This document shows, one piece after another, positions 7,555 to 16,105 of a stretch of DNA of 64,000 nt. The notes beneath the pieces were generated by a model that made no database searches, had not been told where the DNA came from, and saw nothing but the letters and a program-made list of their open reading frames with translations. The position numbers were made by a program, and so were the translations under genes. The stretch covers positions 1-64,000 of the forward strand of contig CAUDUM010000006.1 in assembly GCA_958452575.1 (NCBI GenBank), read 5' to 3'. Source of the DNA: an uncultured Eggerthellaceae bacterium (lineage in GTDB: Bacteria > Actinomycetota > Coriobacteriia > Coriobacteriales > Eggerthellaceae). Every line of letters begins with the position of its first letter. Position 1 is the first letter of the stretch.

Positions 7555-8511
7555 ATGAGTGAAACTGTGAGTTCTGAAGTTCTGCAGATCTTCGCCGAGA
7601 TGATCACGCTGTTCGTTATCGTCGCCGCCGGATACGCCGGCAAGCGCCTCGGCATGATGAACGAGGATTTCGATGCCAAGCTTTCGAAGGTGATCCTCAA
7701 CCTTTCGTTGCCCGGTATGATCATCGGCTCGGTCCTCACCGCCGAGGAGCTCCCCTCGCTTCAAAACATCCTGCTCACGCTCGTATTCTCATGCCTGAGT
7801 TTCATCCTCGTCATCGCCATCGCCTATGGCGTCACCGCCCTCATGCGCATCTCGATAGGACACCGCGGAGTATTCAGGTTCATGCTGTGCTTCGGAAACG
7901 TGGGATTCATCGGGTTCCCGGTTCTCTCGGCGATCTACGGATCCGACGCGCTTATCTACGCGACCATCTTCAATCTCCCGTTCAATTTCCTAGTGTTCAC
8001 CGTGGGCGCCTGGTTCCTCACTCAAGACAGCGAGGACGGCTCCGAGGTCAAGGTGTCGTGGCGAACCTTCGTTTCCCCCGTCATCGTCAGCTGCGTCATC
8101 GCGATCGCGCTCGCGCTGACGAACGTCTACAACATCCCCGTCGTCGGCGAGGCGTTCGTTTCCCTAGGATCGCTCACCACGCCTGCCGCTCTGCTTATCA
8201 TCGGCTCCTCTTTGGCCAATCTTCCGGCAAAGGAACTCATCGGAGGGTTCCGCCTTTGGATGACCTCGGTCTTCCGCCTTATCATCATCCCGCTTGCTGT
8301 GTGGGGAGTGTTCCATTTCTTCATCGAGAACCCGTTGCTGCTTGGCGTGATCGTCGTGATTTCAGGCATGCCCGTCGCGACGAACGGCACGATGCTCTGC
8401 TATCAATACGGCGGCAATTCGCATGATATGGCGCAGGGAACCTTCGTCACCACCGTCGCCTCGTTGGTGTCCATCCCCCTGCTCGTCATGTTCCTCAGCA
8501 CGGTGGGCTAG
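7555..8511 (+). CDS. AEC family transporter
   Basis: A 318-residue (or shorter) integral membrane protein of the auxin efflux carrier family, with ten predicted hydrophobic segments in two five-helix halves. LPGMIIGSVLTAEEL in the first half and ATNGTMLCYQYGGN near the end resemble family signatures; bacterial members export or import small organic acids. The start is ambiguous. AAGGGAG directly abuts the ATG at 7555 (no spacing), whereas GTG at 7567 lies 12 nt after it, so the true protein may begin at VSSEVLQIF. It is single, ending near the valS terminator hairpin, which is convergent. Confidence 0.85.
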   Translation: MSETVSSEVLQIFAEMITLFVIVAAGYAGKRLGMMNEDFDAKLSKVILNLSLPGMIIGSVLTAEELPSLQNILLTLVFSCLSFILVIAIAYGVTALMRISIGHRGVFRFMLCFGNVGFIGFPVLSAIYGSDALIYATIFNLPFNFLVFTVGAWFLTQDSEDGSEVKVSWRTFVSPVIVSCVIAIALALTNVYNIPVVGEAFVSLGSLTTPAALLIIGSSLANLPAKELIGGFRLWMTSVFRLIIIPLAVWGVFHFFIENPLLLGVIVVISGMPVATNGTMLCYQYGGNSHDMAQGTFVTTVASLVSIPLLVMFLSTVG

Positions 8512-8532
8512 CCGCGCAGCTGCTTGCTCGAT

Positions 8533-8585
8533 AAAAAAGCCGCCTGCTTTCCGAACCTGTCATGCAAGTCCGGAAAGCAGGCGGC
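8533..8585 (-). terminator. Intrinsic terminator of valS
   Basis: A long stem (arms 8539-8554 and 8569-8585) with perfect GCCGCCTGCTTTCCG pairing is followed on the minus strand by TTTTTTAT. It sits between convergent AEC and valS genes. Confidence 0.92.
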
Positions 8586-8632
8586 CGAGCATCCCTCAGC
8601 GTCCGTTCGGATACGGCGCGATGCGGCACATC

Positions 8633-11311
8633 CTATCCCAGTTCGGCAAGCTGCGCATCGACGCGCTGGAGCTTGTCGGACATCTCGGAAAGCTTGGCCT
8701 TGTCCTTCTGGATGATCTCGGGAGCCGCCTTCGAGAGGAATCCGGGATTGGAGAGCTTCTTCTCGAACTTGGCGACATCGGCGGAAAGCTTCTTACGCTC
8801 CTTCTGGAGCCGCGCGCGTTCCGCATCGAAATCCACCAAACCGGAAAGCCTGACGAACACCTCGGCGCCTTCCACGACGACTGCGGCGCACTCGGAAGGC
8901 TTATCGGCATCCCGTTCGATGGAAAGCGACGACACACGCGCCATCGATGCTATCTGGGACTCGAGACCGCGCAGCACCTCGACCACGCTCTCCTGGGCGT
9001 TGATGACGACATCGAGTTCCTGACGCGGAGCGATGCCATAGCGTGCGCGCGTCGAGCGCACGGCGCCCACCACGGAGCACAAAAGCCCGACGGCACGCTC
9101 GGCATCCTCGTCGATCCACTTTTCGAGGCTTTCGGGCTCAGGCCATTTCGCGATCATCAACGCCGGTGCCTCCTCGGCCTCATGCGGCAGATGCTCCCAG
9201 ATGGCCTCGGTGACGAACGGCATGGCCGGATGCAGCAGGCGCAGCGCGGTGTCCAGTACGAACACCAGATTGCGTTGGGTTTGCAGACGCACCGCCGGGT
9301 CGGCGTCCTCGCGCAGATCCGCTTTGGTGAACTCGATATACCAGTCGCAGAACTCGCTCCAGAAAAACGCGTTGAGCTCGCGGGCGACCTCGCCGAACTG
9401 GTACGTCTCGATGCCGCGAGTGACCTGCTGGGACAGCTTGGCCAAACGGCTGAAGATCCACGCGTCGGCCTGGGTGCGCGCCACCGGGACGCCCGGCTCG
9501 AAGCCCTCAAGATTGCCCAGCACGAAGCGGCTGGCGTTCCAGATCTTGGTGACGAACGAGCGCGCCTGCTCGGTGCGCGGGCTGCCCAAAAGCTCGTGCG
9601 TCTTCTTGTCGATGTCGGCGTCGAAACGCACGTCCTGGTTGTTGGTCACCAGCGTCAGCAAGTTGAAGCGCATCGCGTCGGCACCGTACATGTCGATCAG
9701 GTCCATGGGATCGACGCCGTTGCCCTTGCTCTTGGACATGCGCGTGCCGTCCTTTGCCAGGATCGTGGCGTAGATGACCACGTCCTTGAACGGGATCTCC
9801 TTGCAGAAATACGTCGAGGCCATGATCATGCGCGCCACCCACAGCGCGATGATGTCGCGAGCGGTCACCAGCGCGGTAGTGGGATGATGCCCCTCCATCA
9901 GCTCAGGATGCGTCGGCCAGCCCTGCGTGGCGAACGTCCACAGCTGGCTGGAGAACCACGTGTCCAGCACGTCCTCGTCCTGGCGAAGCTTGGCGCCGCA
10001 CTTGGGACACGACTCCGCATCCTCCATCAAGGCGTCGGTCCAGCCGCACTCGTCGCAGTAGAACACCGGGATGCGATGGCCCCACCACAGCTGGCGGCTG
10101 ATGCACCAGTCCTTGAGGTTGTCCATCCAAGTGAAGTAGGTCTGGGTCCAACGTGCGGGATGGAACGTCACCGCGCCGCTGGTCACAGCTTCGGTGGCCG
10201 GGCCCTTGAGCTTGTCGACAGCGACGAACCACTGCTCGGACAACCACGGCTCGAGCGTCGTGTCGCAGCGGTAGCAGTGCATGACGGAGTGATGATGGTC
10301 CTCCACATGGTCGAGCAGCCCGTGCTCCTCGAACCACGCCACAACTGCTTCGCGGCACTCCTCGCGGCTCATGCCCGTGAACTCGCCGTAGCCCTCGACC
10401 ACATGCGCGGTCTCGTCGAAGATGTTGACCTTCTCCAGCCCATGGCGCTCGCCCATGCCGAAGTCGTTGGGATCATGCGCCGGCGTCACCTTGACAAAGC
10501 CGGTTCCGAACCCGGCGTCGACATAGAAGTCGCTGAAGATGGGAATCTCGCGGTCGACGATGGGCAGCTTCACCTTGGAGCCGACGAACTTCTCCTTGTC
10601 GTGGTCCTTGGGCGACACCGCCACGCCCGTGTCGCCGAGCATCGTCTCGGGGCGCGTGGTGGCCACGACGATGTAGTCCACCCCATCGACGGGCTCGACA
10701 AGCGGATAGCGCAGATGCCACAGATGGCCGTCTTCCTCTTTGTACTCGGCTTCGTCGTCGGCGATCGCGGTGGTGCAGTGCGGGCACCAGTTGACGATGC
10801 GCTTGCCGCGATAGATCAGGCCGTCGTGGTACCAGTCGCAAAACACCTTGCGCACAGCGGTGGCGTAGTCGGGATCCATCGTGAAATGCGGATCCGAGAA
10901 GTCGATCGAGCATCCCATGCGCTTGATCTGCTCGACGATGTGGCCGCCGTACTCGCGCGTCCAATCCCAGCACGCCTCGATGAACTTCTCGCGACCGATC
11001 TCGCGACGCGAGATGCCCTCGCTCGCAAGCTTCTTGTCCACCTTGGTCTGCGTGGCGATGCCGGCATGATCGGTGCCCAGCACCCAGCGTGTCGAGATGC
11101 CGCGCATGCGGTTCATGCGGATCAACGTGTCCTGGATGGTGTCGTCGAGCGCATGGCCCATGTGCAGGACGCCGGTGACGTTGGGCGGCGGGATGGTGAC
11201 GGTGCAGTCGCCGACTCCGGGATTGCGGCGGTAGTACTCCCCCTGCATCCACTTGTCGAGCATGCGCTGCTCGACGACGGCGGCATCGTATTGTTTGGGC
11301 ATGTTCTCCAT
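8633..11311 (-). CDS. valS: Valine--tRNA ligase
   Basis: An 892-residue class I synthetase. The HIGH signature is H50-M-G-H (PPPNVTGVLHMGHAL) and the KMSKS loop is RMSKS (DGTRMSKSKGNGVDP). The editing domain contains VVATTRPETMLGDTGVAV, and zinc-type cysteine pairs occur in CPHC and in CDECGWTDALMEDAESCPKCG. The C-terminus is the expected coiled coil (ERARLQKERKKLSADVAKFEKKLSNPGF). AAGGGAAG precedes the ATG at 11311. It follows clpX with a 102-nt gap in the order tig-clpP-clpX-valS. Gene length and domain order are normal. Confidence 0.98.
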   Translation of the reverse strand: MENMPKQYDAAVVEQRMLDKWMQGEYYRRNPGVGDCTVTIPPPNVTGVLHMGHALDDTIQDTLIRMNRMRGISTRWVLGTDHAGIATQTKVDKKLASEGISRREIGREKFIEACWDWTREYGGHIVEQIKRMGCSIDFSDPHFTMDPDYATAVRKVFCDWYHDGLIYRGKRIVNWCPHCTTAIADDEAEYKEEDGHLWHLRYPLVEPVDGVDYIVVATTRPETMLGDTGVAVSPKDHDKEKFVGSKVKLPIVDREIPIFSDFYVDAGFGTGFVKVTPAHDPNDFGMGERHGLEKVNIFDETAHVVEGYGEFTGMSREECREAVVAWFEEHGLLDHVEDHHHSVMHCYRCDTTLEPWLSEQWFVAVDKLKGPATEAVTSGAVTFHPARWTQTYFTWMDNLKDWCISRQLWWGHRIPVFYCDECGWTDALMEDAESCPKCGAKLRQDEDVLDTWFSSQLWTFATQGWPTHPELMEGHHPTTALVTARDIIALWVARMIMASTYFCKEIPFKDVVIYATILAKDGTRMSKSKGNGVDPMDLIDMYGADAMRFNLLTLVTNNQDVRFDADIDKKTHELLGSPRTEQARSFVTKIWNASRFVLGNLEGFEPGVPVARTQADAWIFSRLAKLSQQVTRGIETYQFGEVARELNAFFWSEFCDWYIEFTKADLREDADPAVRLQTQRNLVFVLDTALRLLHPAMPFVTEAIWEHLPHEAEEAPALMIAKWPEPESLEKWIDEDAERAVGLLCSVVGAVRSTRARYGIAPRQELDVVINAQESVVEVLRGLESQIASMARVSSLSIERDADKPSECAAVVVEGAEVFVRLSGLVDFDAERARLQKERKKLSADVAKFEKKLSNPGFLSKAAPEIIQKDKAKLSEMSDKLQRVDAQLAELG

Positions 11312-11367
11312 GGCGTGTGCTTCCCTTTCCCAGGATAGTGCATGCGGATCCGCGTCTCGAACCCGCG

Positions 11368-11391
11368 GCGGCCCCGACGATGCGGGGCCGC
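11368..11391 (-). terminator. GC hairpin between clpX and valS
   Basis: An 8-bp perfect GC stem (11368-11375/11384-11391) lies 23 nt past the clpX stop without a T-run. It may attenuate readthrough into valS or stabilise the clpX 3' end rather than terminate. Confidence 0.35.
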
Positions 11392-11413
11392 GTGATTCCG
11401 GATACTCTCGCGC

Positions 11414-12826
11414 TTAGGCGCTCTGCTCGTCGACCGCCTCAGCGGCATCGGCGGGCTCGATGTCGGCACGCGCCACCGGGCACCCGGCGGCGGGGACGAT
11501 CTCGGGCTTCGTCTCGCCGGTCACATCGCTTTCGCGGACCGTCACCGTGGTGGGACCGCCCGCCTCGGGCAGGTCGTACATCACGTCCTGCAGCACACGC
11601 TCGCAGATGGAGCGCAGGCCGCGGGCGCCCGTGGCGCGCTCGACCGCCTCGCGAGCGATGGCCGACAGCGCCTCGGGCGTGAACTCGAGCTTGGAATCCT
11701 CGAATTCGAACATCTTGGTGTACTGCTTGACCAAGGCGTTCTTCGGCTCGGTGAGGATGCGGACCAGATCCTCCTCGGACAGCTCGTCAAGCGAGGTGAT
11801 GACGGGGATTCGGCCCACGAACTCGGGGATCATGCCGTACTTGTTGAGATCCTCGGGCAGCACCTGTGCCAGCAGCTCGGCTTCAGCGTGCTTCTTGCTC
11901 TCAGGCAGCTCGGCCGAGAAGCCCAGCCCGCTTTTGCCCACGCGCTGCGCGATGATGTCGGCCAGTCCGACGAACGCGCCGCCAAGGATGAACAGGATGT
12001 TGGTGGTGTCGATGTGGATGAGCTCCTGCTGGGGGTGCTTGCGGCCTCCCTGCGGCGGGACGCTCGCCTCGGTGCCCTCGACGATCTTGAGCAGCGCCTG
12101 CTGGACGCCCTCGCCCGACACGTCGCGGGTGATGGAGAGGTTCTCCGCCTTGCGCGCGATCTTGTCGATCTCGTCCACGTAGATGATGCCGATCTGGGCG
12201 CGCTCGACGTCGAAGTCGGCGGCAGTGATCAGCTTCAGAAGGATGTTCTCGACATCCTCGCCCACATAGCCCGCCTCGGTGAGCGTGGTGGCGTCCGCGA
12301 TGGCGAACGGCACGCGCAGCGTGCGGGCAAGCGTCTGGGCAAGCAGCGTCTTGCCCGAGCCGGTGGGTCCGAGCAGCATGATGTTGCTCTTGGCAAGCTC
12401 CACGTCGCCGTCATGCGCGTCGGCGCCCAGGCTGATGCGCTTGTAGTGGTTGTACACGGCGACGGAAAGCGCGCGCTTCGCCTGCTCCTGGCCCACCACA
12501 TGCTCCGAGAGCTTCTCGTAGAGCTCATGGGGGGTCGGCAGCGAGCCGAGCACCTCGGCGGGCGTCGCGACCGCATTCGAAGCCGTCTGCTCGGCACGGC
12601 GCGCGTGGCGGCCGGCAGGCTCGCCTTCAGCCTCGGGCTGCATCGATGCAACCGACAGGCCCAAGTCGCGCATCATGGCGTCAGCGCACACCGAGATGCA
12701 CTCGTCGCAGATGTAGATGCCGTTGGGGCCCGAGATCATCGCCGCCACCTGGCCGGGGCGCTTCCCGCAGAACGCGCAGGTGATGTCGCCTTCGGACTCG
12801 AAGCCGTCGATTCTATCCTTTGCCAT
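11414..12826 (-). CDS. clpX: ATP-dependent Clp protease ATP-binding subunit ClpX
   Basis: A 470-residue AAA+ unfoldase that feeds substrates to ClpP. The N-terminal zinc-binding domain has C17/C20/C40/C43; Walker A is GPTGSGKT (153-160), the pore loop GYVG is at 187-190, and Walker B is IIYVDEID (214-221). The linker between zinc domain and AAA+ module (about 55-95) is low-complexity and longer than usual, and the acidic C-terminal tail (from about 445) is an extension. It starts 6 nt after clpP, so the two are co-transcribed. Cytosolic proteolysis and regulated turnover. Confidence 0.98.
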   Translation of the reverse strand: MAKDRIDGFESEGDITCAFCGKRPGQVAAMISGPNGIYICDECISVCADAMMRDLGLSVASMQPEAEGEPAGRHARRAEQTASNAVATPAEVLGSLPTPHELYEKLSEHVVGQEQAKRALSVAVYNHYKRISLGADAHDGDVELAKSNIMLLGPTGSGKTLLAQTLARTLRVPFAIADATTLTEAGYVGEDVENILLKLITAADFDVERAQIGIIYVDEIDKIARKAENLSITRDVSGEGVQQALLKIVEGTEASVPPQGGRKHPQQELIHIDTTNILFILGGAFVGLADIIAQRVGKSGLGFSAELPESKKHAEAELLAQVLPEDLNKYGMIPEFVGRIPVITSLDELSEEDLVRILTEPKNALVKQYTKMFEFEDSKLEFTPEALSAIAREAVERATGARGLRSICERVLQDVMYDLPEAGGPTTVTVRESDVTGETKPEIVPAAGCPVARADIEPADAAEAVDEQSA

Positions 12827-12832
12827 AAGATG

Positions 12833-13477
12833 CTATTCGCTCTTCTCTTCGGAGGAGCCGGCGCGGGAGGTGGTGATGCGGTCCACCAGGCCATACGCCA
12901 CCGCTTCCTCGGCGGTCATCCACTTGTCGCGCTCGCAGTCGGCATGCAGCTGCTCCGGCGTCTTGCCGCAGTGCTTGGCCAGGATGCCCTCCAGACGATC
13001 GCGCGTTTTCTTGATCTCCTCGGCCATGATCTGGATGTCGGTCTGCTGAGTGTGGCCGTCGCCTGTGCCGCCCATCGGCTGGTGGATGAGCACCTGGGCA
13101 TTGGGCAGGATGAAGCGCTTGCCCGGAGCACCGCCCGCGAGCAGGACCGATCCCATGGAGGCAGCGATGCCCAGGCAAATGGTGGACACGTCGCACTTCA
13201 CGAACTGCATCGTGTCGTAGATGGCAAGGCCCGCCGACACGCTGCCGCCCGGCGAGTTGATGTAAAGCGCGATATCCTTGTCGGGATCGGCGCTTTCGAG
13301 GTGCAGCAGCTGGGCCACCACGGAGTTGGCCACGTGATCGTCGATCGCCTCGCCCAAAAAGACGATGCGGTCGTTGAGCAGGCGGGAGTAGATGTCGTAG
13401 CTGCGCTCGCCGCGCGGAGACTGCTCGATGACGTAGGGGATCAACGCTGATCGAGCGGGCTGGAAGTCGTTGCTCAT
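12833..13477 (-). CDS. clpP: ATP-dependent Clp protease proteolytic subunit
   Basis: A 214-residue serine peptidase that forms the ClpP tetradecamer. The catalytic triad is visible: S107 (GIAASMGS), H132 (VLIHQP) and Asp around 180 (HADCERD). The N-terminal IVEQ-like segment SALIPYVIEQSPRGERSYDIYSRLL is typical. ATG 13477 follows GAGGATAG; a longer frame to 13561 has no site and would cross the promoter region. It is upstream of clpX in the same operon. A perfect palindrome overlaps the likely transcript start (13500-13530), suggesting its own regulation. Confidence 0.97.
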   Translation of the reverse strand: MSNDFQPARSALIPYVIEQSPRGERSYDIYSRLLNDRIVFLGEAIDDHVANSVVAQLLHLESADPDKDIALYINSPGGSVSAGLAIYDTMQFVKCDVSTICLGIAASMGSVLLAGGAPGKRFILPNAQVLIHQPMGGTGDGHTQQTDIQIMAEEIKKTRDRLEGILAKHCGKTPEQLHADCERDKWMTAEEAVAYGLVDRITTSRAGSSEEKSE

Positions 13478-13499
13478 AGCTATCCTCGCTAACTGTGTG

Positions 13500-13530
13500 C
13501 GGCACGTGCGGTGCACGTGCCGATCGTATA
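13500..13530 (-). promoter_or_regulatory. clpP promoter with palindromic operator/leader hairpin
   Basis: On the minus strand a -10-like TATACG (13530-13525) is followed within a few nt by a perfect 10-bp inverted repeat with 3-nt loop (arms 13500-13509 and 13513-13522, each holding CACGTG). It overlaps the expected start of transcription, so it could be an operator or a 5'-terminal RNA hairpin. Confidence 0.55.
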
Positions 13531-13552
13531 GTGCATTAGCCGTTATAACACA

Positions 13553-13575
13553 CGGGCGCACCCATGGCGCGCCCG
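13553..13575 (-). terminator. Weak hairpin after tig
   Basis: A 7-bp GC stem (13553-13559/13569-13575) lies 28 nt past the tig stop on the minus strand, without a clear T-run. It would separate tig from clpPX only partially. Confidence 0.3.
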
Positions 13576-13602
13576 CGGAAAACCCTACCCTAAACCGTCA
13601 CG

Positions 13603-15015
13603 CTATTCGGCGTCGGCGGCCTCCTCCTTCTTCTTGGAAGAGGTCTTCTTGGAGGCAGCCTTCTTGGCGGGCTTCTTCTCCTCGGAGCCGAGGGGCTTCA
13701 TCTCGGTGATGACGGCCTTGTCCATAACGTCCTTGGCGGCGTTGGAGCGCATGATGCCCTCGCGCAGCAGGTGCAGGCGGCCGGTCTCGCGCCATTCCTT
13801 CTCCAGCTTCTTGGGATCCTTGGCGCCGGAGTTCTTGAACTCCTCCGCCAGGTCCTCGTCGGTCACCTTGAGGTCGAAGTGGCGCGCCCACGCATCGAGC
13901 GCCAGATCCTGCTTGACGTTGTCGGCGGCCTGCTGCTTGACGTCGTCCTTGAACTGGTCGGCGGTCACGCCCTGGTCGGCCAGATACGCGTCAAAGGTCA
14001 TGCCCTGGCGCTGCAGCTGCTGGAAGAAGTCCTGCAGAAGCTGCGTCTCATACTGCTCGCAGAGCGCGGCGGGAGGCTCGCCCTCGATGCGCTTGGCCAG
14101 CTCGCCCAGGCAGGAGAGCTCCTTCATGCGCGGCAGGATGTCGTCTTTCTGGGCCTTGATGGACTCGGCGATGCGGGTGCGCATATCCTCGACGCTCTCG
14201 AAGCCGAGCTTCTCCTTGGTCCACTCGTCGGTGAGCTCGGGGACGACCTTCTTCTTGACGACCTTGACCTCCACCTCGAAATGGATCTTGGCGGTCTTGC
14301 CGGTGAGGGGCTGGGTCATGACCGTGGCGTCAGCCTCGGCGGGAACGTCGATGTCGAACTCCTTGGTCTGGCCCTTCTTCATGCCCATCAGCTCGTCGTT
14401 GAAGGCCTGGGGCAGAAGCGTGGAGTCCATGCCCCACAGGCGGGACTCGGTGGTGATGGACGGGATGTCCTCGCCCGCGTCGTCGGTCGCCTTGATGGCG
14501 ATCTCGACCCAGTTCTCGGGCTTGACCTTGGTGGCAGCGGTCGCGTCGACAAGCTCGAAGTAGTGCTCGCGCAGCTGGTCGATCTGGGTCTCGACCTCAT
14601 CGTCGGTCGCGCCCTCGGCGGGAAGCTCGATCTCGACGGGCTCGTAGCTGGAAAGCTCGAATTCGGGCTTCACCTCGACCTCGAAGGAGAAGGAGAAGTC
14701 CTTGCCGTTGGCGACGAGGTCCATGCCCTCCTCGTCGAACTTGGGGTTGCCGACGGGATAGATGCCGCTGTCGTCGATGGCGACGGGATAGGTCTCGTTG
14801 ACCAGGTCGTCGCTGACGGTGGCGGCGATGTAGTCCTTGCCGAGCGCGTTGTCGATGACCGGACGCGGGGCCTTGCCCTTGCGGAATCCGGGGAAGTTGT
14901 ATTTCTTCGCAGCCTGGGCGTACGCCTGCTTGATGCGAGAGTCGACCTGCTTGGCATCGATGGTGACGGACACCTTGACGCGGTTGCCCTCCAATGCCTC
15001 TACTTTAGTTTCCAC
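13603..15015 (-). CDS. tig: Trigger factor, ribosome-associated chaperone and PPIase
   Basis: A 470-residue protein with the three trigger-factor parts: the ribosome-binding domain with the GFRKGKAP signature, the FKBP-like PPIase domain (about 155-245) and the helical chaperone body. The tail is an unusual Lys/Ala-rich stretch (KKPAKKAASKKTSSKKKEEAADAE). An ATG at 15030 exists, but GGAGG lies inside its second codons. GTG at 15015 has that GGAGG 8-9 nt upstream and yields VETKVEALEGNRVKV, matching usual trigger-factor N-termini, so I place the start at the GTG. It is the first gene before clpP and clpX and binds nascent chains at the ribosome exit. Confidence 0.95.
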   Translation of the reverse strand: METKVEALEGNRVKVSVTIDAKQVDSRIKQAYAQAAKKYNFPGFRKGKAPRPVIDNALGKDYIAATVSDDLVNETYPVAIDDSGIYPVGNPKFDEEGMDLVANGKDFSFSFEVEVKPEFELSSYEPVEIELPAEGATDDEVETQIDQLREHYFELVDATAATKVKPENWVEIAIKATDDAGEDIPSITTESRLWGMDSTLLPQAFNDELMGMKKGQTKEFDIDVPAEADATVMTQPLTGKTAKIHFEVEVKVVKKKVVPELTDEWTKEKLGFESVEDMRTRIAESIKAQKDDILPRMKELSCLGELAKRIEGEPPAALCEQYETQLLQDFFQQLQRQGMTFDAYLADQGVTADQFKDDVKQQAADNVKQDLALDAWARHFDLKVTDEDLAEEFKNSGAKDPKKLEKEWRETGRLHLLREGIMRSNAAKDVMDKAVITEMKPLGSEEKKPAKKAASKKTSSKKKEEAADAE

Positions 15016-15042
15016 GTAGCTTTCCTCCATACTAATACTGTC

Positions 15043-15120
15043 GTGCCTTGAGGCGTCAGGCGGCGCCTAAGCGCTGCCGCGGCGCGCTTCGGGCCGCCTC
15101 AGCAGCACGCCCTCAAGCAC
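15043..15120 (-). other. Large structured 5' leader of tig
   Basis: GTGCCTTGAGG (15043-15053) pairs with CCTCAAGCAC (15111-15120) apart from one bulge, enclosing further complementary GC-rich arms (AGGCGGC with GCCGCCT). The predicted transcript start is about 15125, so nearly the whole tig leader folds into one long hairpin ending some 15 nt before the ribosome site. Confidence 0.55.
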
Positions 15121-15131
15121 ACCGACTTGGC

Positions 15132-15160
15132 ATTATCGCACAGCAATCACGTTAGCGAAA
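15132..15160 (-). promoter_or_regulatory. Promoter of tig
   Basis: On the minus strand: -35 TTTCGC (15160-15155), 17-nt spacer, -10 GATAAT (15137-15132). It is the best-spaced pair upstream of tig and lies beside the structured leader. Confidence 0.5.
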
Positions 15161-15300
15161 GCCTGTTCATGAAAGATACGCGCACGCTTTCACGACGGGT
15201 TCAAATCAGGGAAAACGCCGATCTTCCCGCTATTTTTTCCCATGCGAACGGCTATTATGGATGGGATGTCCCAAACAAGCACAGGGAGGCGGAGGAACGC

Positions 15301-15657
15301 GTGAACGCAGCTTTGAACATACCCCAGGAACGCGAGCTCAGGCGCCTCATCGACTTCGAACGCAGAACCTGCAGCGTCGACGGCGAGCTGGTGTACCGAT
15401 GCGCCCTTCCCTACCGCCCCGACGACGAGCTGCAATCCGAGCTCATCGACCATGGGATGCTGGCGACCCATCCCGATCAGCGCCGCGGCACCATCGTGGT
15501 CATCACGACCGACGGGTATTCCTACTTCATGGAGAAGGCACGCGCCGAACAGGAGCGCCAGCGCGCCCATCGCCGCGAGATGCGGCTTGTGGTCGCCGGC
15601 GTCATCGCCGGAGCGCTCTGCGTGGTGGCCGGATTCCTGCTGGGACATTTCCTGTAA
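15301..15657 (+). CDS. Small tail-anchored hypothetical protein
   Basis: I do not recognise this 118-residue protein. It begins at GTG 15301, preceded by a strong GGAGGAACGC site; longer ATG-initiated frames lack a site and overlap the tig promoter. The body is charged (FERRTCSVDGELVYRCALPYRPDDELQSELIDHGMLATHPDQRRGTI), followed by a helix rich in Glu/Arg/Gln. Then comes a single C-terminal membrane segment (LVVAGVIAGALCVVAGFLLGHFL) with no tail, so it is a tail-anchored membrane protein with a cytosolic domain. A TATTAT -10-like box is at 15253-15258. It sits alone between tig and the tRNA cluster. Confidence 0.65.
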   Translation: MNAALNIPQERELRRLIDFERRTCSVDGELVYRCALPYRPDDELQSELIDHGMLATHPDQRRGTIVVITTDGYSYFMEKARAEQERQRAHRREMRLVVAGVIAGALCVVAGFLLGHFL

Positions 15658-15741
15658 TCGGGATCCACGCGGCACAGACAGCCAAAGATCCTTGCGCAAA
15701 CCGCTCCATAGGGCAGAGCCCCGAGAAAGATCGAAAATGAA

Positions 15742-15763
15742 AAAGCCCCGAGTTCGGGGCTTT
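15742..15763. terminator. Bidirectional intrinsic terminator (tRNA cluster / hypothetical gene)
   Basis: AAAGCCCCGA/TCGGGGCTTT hairpin. On the minus strand it is followed by TTTTCATTTT and lies 9 nt past the 3' end of the last tRNA-Lys; on the plus strand by TTTGGTTT after the hypothetical gene. Confidence 0.85.
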
Positions 15764-15771
15764 GGTTTAGA

Positions 15772-15847
15772 TGGTGGACCGTCGGGGACTCGAACCCCGG
15801 ACCTTGGGATTAAGAGTCCCCTGCTCTACCAACTAAGCTAACGGTCC
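15772..15847 (-). tRNA. tRNA-Lys (anticodon CTT), copy 2
   Basis: A 76-nt gene including encoded CCA. The acceptor GGACCGT pairs with ACGGTCC; the anticodon loop is C-T-C-T-T-A-A (anticodon CTT, reading AAG); the T-arm is GGGGTTCGAGTCCCC. It is identical to the copy at 15916-15991. Confidence 0.97.
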
Positions 15848-15915
15848 AAGTAACGCAAATGCTTTGCAGCCGAGATTGTACTGCGAAGCTCTGTGAAGGT
15901 GCAACCGGTACTTCA

Positions 15916-15991
15916 TGGTGGACCGTCGGGGACTCGAACCCCGGACCTTGGGATTAAGAGTCCCCTGCTCTACCAACTAAGCTAACGGTCC
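15916..15991 (-). tRNA. tRNA-Lys (anticodon CTT), copy 1
   Basis: Sequence-identical to the gene at 15772-15847, 144 bp upstream in the transcript, with encoded CCA. The 68-nt spacer between them is unrelated to the gene, so this is a clean gene duplication in one transcription unit. Confidence 0.97.
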
Positions 15992-16012
15992 AAGAAGTAT
16001 CGTCTCGCGCGC

Positions 16013-16090
16013 TGGGGTGGGTAATCGGACTCGAACCGACGACCTCCAGAGCCACAATCTGGCGTTCTAGCCAACTGAACTATACCCACC
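16013..16090 (-). tRNA. tRNA-His (anticodon GTG)
   Basis: The acceptor GTGGGTA pairs with TACCCAC, the anticodon loop is TTGTGGC (GTG), and CCA is encoded. The extra 5' G (position 16090) opposite C73, needed by HisRS, is present in the DNA. It is first in the His-Lys-Lys transcript. Confidence 0.97.
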
Positions 16091-16105
16091 ATGGCGCGAA
16101 GAGAG

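Noticed and set aside
8423..11338. Long plus-strand open frame of 971 codons opposite valS
   Set aside because: High GC makes the antisense of genes open; valS is a complete, motif-bearing enzyme with a ribosome site and terminator on the minus strand, while this frame has low-complexity, His/Arg/Leu-rich content.
11390..11406. Third copy of box 1 near the clpX stop (GCGCGAGAGTATCCGG on the minus strand)
   Set aside because: Only the end (AGTATCCG) matches box 1, with no box 2, TTGACAA or terminal stem nearby; chance similarity.
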